7,584 nucleotides of DNA, taken from the NCBI GenBank assembly GCA_937915775.1, contig CALGGQ010000059.1, positions 1 to 7,584 of the forward strand, written 5' to 3'. The stretch is from an uncultured Clostridia bacterium (GTDB lineage Bacteria > Bacillota > Clostridia > Oscillospirales > Acutalibacteraceae). Under the pieces are notes generated by a model that saw nothing but the letters and a program-made list of their open reading frames with translations, was not told the DNA's origin and did no database searches. The translations under genes were made by a program, and so were the position numbers. The first letter of the stretch is position 1; the number at the start of each line of letters is the position of its first letter. Shown here one piece after another: positions 6,337 to 7,584 of the stretch.

Positions 6337-7071
6337 TTTTGCTACCTCCTTAACGATGGTTCCCGGAACGGGGTTGAGGGACGAAAGCACCTCGAGCTTA
6401 ATCGAATATTTCTTTGCCATTTCTACCGAGCGGTTGTTGAGCACCTGCGCGCCGAGCGTGGCAAGCTCAAGCATCTCATCATAGGTGATTTCCTTGAGCT
6501 TTCTGGCGCCCTCGACCTTGCGCGGGTCGGCGGTATAAACGCCCTCAACGTCTGTAAATATCTGGCATTTGTCTGCGTGCAGCGCTGCCGCAATGGCTAC
6601 CGCAGAGGTATCCGATCCGCCCCTTCCGAGCGTGGTTAAATCGTCATAGCGGTTAATGCCCTGGAAGCCGGCGACCACCACAATATTATGCTTGGCAAGC
6701 TCTGCCTGCATCCGGTTGGGCTTGATATTTTTAATGCGGGCGGAGCCGTAAACCGAATTGGTGTTAAAGCCCGCCTGCCAACCGAGCAGACTGATGACGG
6801 GATAGCCGAGGCTTTCAATCGCCATCGCCAGCAACGAGATGGAAATCTGCTCACCTGCTGCCATCAGCTGGTCAAGTTCTCTTTTCGGCGCCTTCGGATT
6901 AATCTCCGCCGCCTTTTCAATCAAATCGTCCGTGGTGTCGCCCTGCGCGGAGACGACCACAACGACGTCGTTACCTTCCTTATAGGTGTCGCCGACGATA
7001 CGGGCGACATTCTTCACGCGCTCGGCGTTGGCTACCGAGGAGCCGCCGAACTTCTGCACAATAAGAGCCAT
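5863..7071 (-). CDS. lysC: Aspartate kinase, monofunctional, aspartokinase II type
   Basis: The enzyme phosphorylates L-aspartate with ATP, the committed first step to lysine, threonine, methionine and diaminopimelate. The 402 residues match monofunctional aspartokinases of about 400. The N-terminal amino acid kinase domain (1-235) has VQKFGGSSVA at 5-14, TTLGRGGSDTSAVA at 146-159 and TDVEGVYTADPR at 173-184. Two C-terminal ACT domains follow, at about 258-325 (SPGVAFRIF, 271-279) and 337-400 (ending in the STSEIKISVII strand, 372-382). These normally bind the feedback inhibitor, usually lysine, alone or with threonine. GGAGG at 7076-7080 supports the start. The gene lies 20 bases after hom and is presumably co-transcribed with it. 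An internal start (5863-6336) may yield a separate beta subunit. The inhibitor is not certain, and the symbol lysC is chosen by family resemblance. Confidence 0.95.
   Translation of the reverse strand: MALIVQKFGGSSVANAERVKNVARIVGDTYKEGNDVVVVVSAQGDTTDDLIEKAAEINPKAPKRELDQLMAAGEQISISLLAMAIESLGYPVISLLGWQAGFNTNSVYGSARIKNIKPNRMQAELAKHNIVVVAGFQGINRYDDLTTLGRGGSDTSAVAIAAALHADKCQIFTDVEGVYTADPRKVEGARKLKEITYDEMLELATLGAQVLNNRSVEMAKKYSIKLEVLSSLNPVPGTIVKEVAKMEKMLIRGVTKDKDVALVSILGVQDSPGVAFRIFSQLSAKQINVDIILQSFGRNGTKDIVFSVSKENGPVAVEMLKDLPVLEGAQIVCDTEIAKVSIVGAGMESHPGTASKMFEALYERGINIKMISTSEIKISVIIDAADADRAVSAVHSAFIPND
6344..6351 (-). promoter_or_regulatory. Internal ribosome binding site for the aspartokinase beta subunit
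   Basis: AAGGAGGT on the minus strand, spaced seven bases from ATG 6334-6336. It encodes part of the linker between the kinase domain and the ACT domains of the full protein (Lys-Glu-Val, 241-243). It is a fuller match to the consensus than the site in front of the full-length lysC start. Confidence 0.75.
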
Positions 7072-7091
7072 ATTTCCTCCGATTATGTCAA

Positions 7092-7584
7092 TTAATAGTT
7101 TGTCACTTTGATAATATTGATGACGTCCATAGCGCCGAGCTTTTCACGCAGGCGGTTTTCCGTCATCTCATCGGTGATGAAGGCAATTTCATTAGAGGGC
7201 TGCCCGTAACGCCTGAGGAATTTGACGTTTTTCAGTGCCTTCTTCGCGTCCGCCTCCGTTGCTCTGGCGCGGACATAGAATTTCATGACCACATTGTCTT
7301 TATAGACAATCACATAATCCTCACTGCCGGCGCCCCAGCCGAAAATCTTGCGGCGCTCGGTGTGCTTAGCGGCGTCCACCATATCGGCAACAACCGCCGA
7401 TGCGGTCGGCATTTTACCGGCGCCTCTGCCGTAAAAGCAGACGTCGCCGACGGAATCGCCGCGGACTAAAATTGCGTTATAAACGCCGTTGACGCTTGCC
7501 AGCTGCGAGCCTTCAAACACGACGGCAGGGCTGACGAAAGCGGCAATGCTGTCCTCATCAAAATTGAATAGCTGGAGGGATTTG
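7092..7584 (-). CDS. hom: Homoserine dehydrogenase, C-terminal part
   Basis: The open frame continues through the right edge; 163 complete codons are visible and the true start is outside. The enzyme reduces aspartate-4-semialdehyde to homoserine with NAD(P)H, the branch point to threonine and methionine. Visible residues 27-37 (SQLASVNGVYN) and 50-67 (FYGRGAGKMPTASAVVAD) are the end of the homoserine dehydrogenase catalytic domain. Residues about 99-163 occupy the place of the usual C-terminal ACT domain. They keep the beta-strand pattern (MKFYVRARA; EIAFITDEM; VINIIKVTNY) but lack the DRPGVLA-type segment of ACT domains; the helix region reads EADAKKALKNVKFLRR. Threonine inhibition may therefore be altered or absent (inference). 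It lies 20 bases upstream of lysC, probably in one operon. GTG 7518-7520 in this stretch is internal, not the start. Confidence 0.9.
   Translation of the reverse strand, partial: KSLQLFNFDEDSIAAFVSPAVVFEGSQLASVNGVYNAILVRGDSVGDVCFYGRGAGKMPTASAVVADMVDAAKHTERRKIFGWGAGSEDYVIVYKDNVVMKFYVRARATEADAKKALKNVKFLRRYGQPSNEIAFITDEMTENRLREKLGAMDVINIIKVTNY

Noticed and set aside
7086..7091. TTGACA on the minus strand between hom and lysC, a possible -35 box
   Set aside because: At 16-18 bases downstream there is no TATAAT-like sequence; that position falls at the lysC start codon. The match overlaps the end of hom and looks like chance.

Overview
The window looks like a chromosomal segment from a Gram-positive anaerobe of the class Clostridia, possibly an Oscillospirales/Ruminococcaceae-type gut bacterium. 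This rests on four things: the greA-lysS gene order, the strong AGGAGG-type ribosome binding sites, the consensus sigma-A promoters lying in AT-rich gaps, and coding DNA of roughly 50-55% GC by eye. The genus cannot be fixed from the sequence alone. No mobile element, CRISPR array, tRNA or rRNA was seen. Apart from a gene fragment at the left edge, every recognised gene is on the minus strand.

Layout from left to right: (1) the last 47 codons of a plus-strand membrane transporter, probably MFS, converging on (2) a minus-strand cluster greA > lysS > ilvD, read from 4351 down to 205. It is driven by a near-consensus promoter at 4398-4426 and ends in a long hairpin shared by both converging genes. 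(3) A single AI-2E-family (PerM-like) membrane protein gene with a GTG start, its own promoter and two tandem terminators. (4) A 242-base gap holding that promoter, A-tracts, a possible 9-11 codon mini-ORF next to a hairpin, and the terminator of the next unit. (5) A minus-strand pair hom > lysC (homoserine dehydrogenase, cut by the right edge, then aspartate kinase).

Functionally, hom and lysC carry out the first and third steps of the aspartate pathway to threonine, methionine and lysine. ilvD makes the 2-oxo acid precursors of valine, leucine and isoleucine, and isoleucine synthesis depends on threonine from the hom branch. lysS charges tRNA with lysine, and greA rescues backtracked RNA polymerase. 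The 31-base gap between lysS and ilvD suggests co-transcription of a tRNA synthetase with a branched-chain amino acid gene.

The most unusual item is the lysyl-tRNA synthetase. It carries an N-terminal extension of about 115 residues that reads as two tandem YegP/DUF1508-like repeats, plus a low-complexity acidic C-terminal tail. Its upstream start has a ribosome binding site, and no good one precedes the internal methionines. The second strong item is a perfect internal ribosome binding site and start codon in lysC, positioned to make a separate ACT-domain beta subunit as in Bacillus aspartokinase II. The rest is ordinary housekeeping and biosynthetic DNA. I do not see a defence system or a clearly new multi-gene system.
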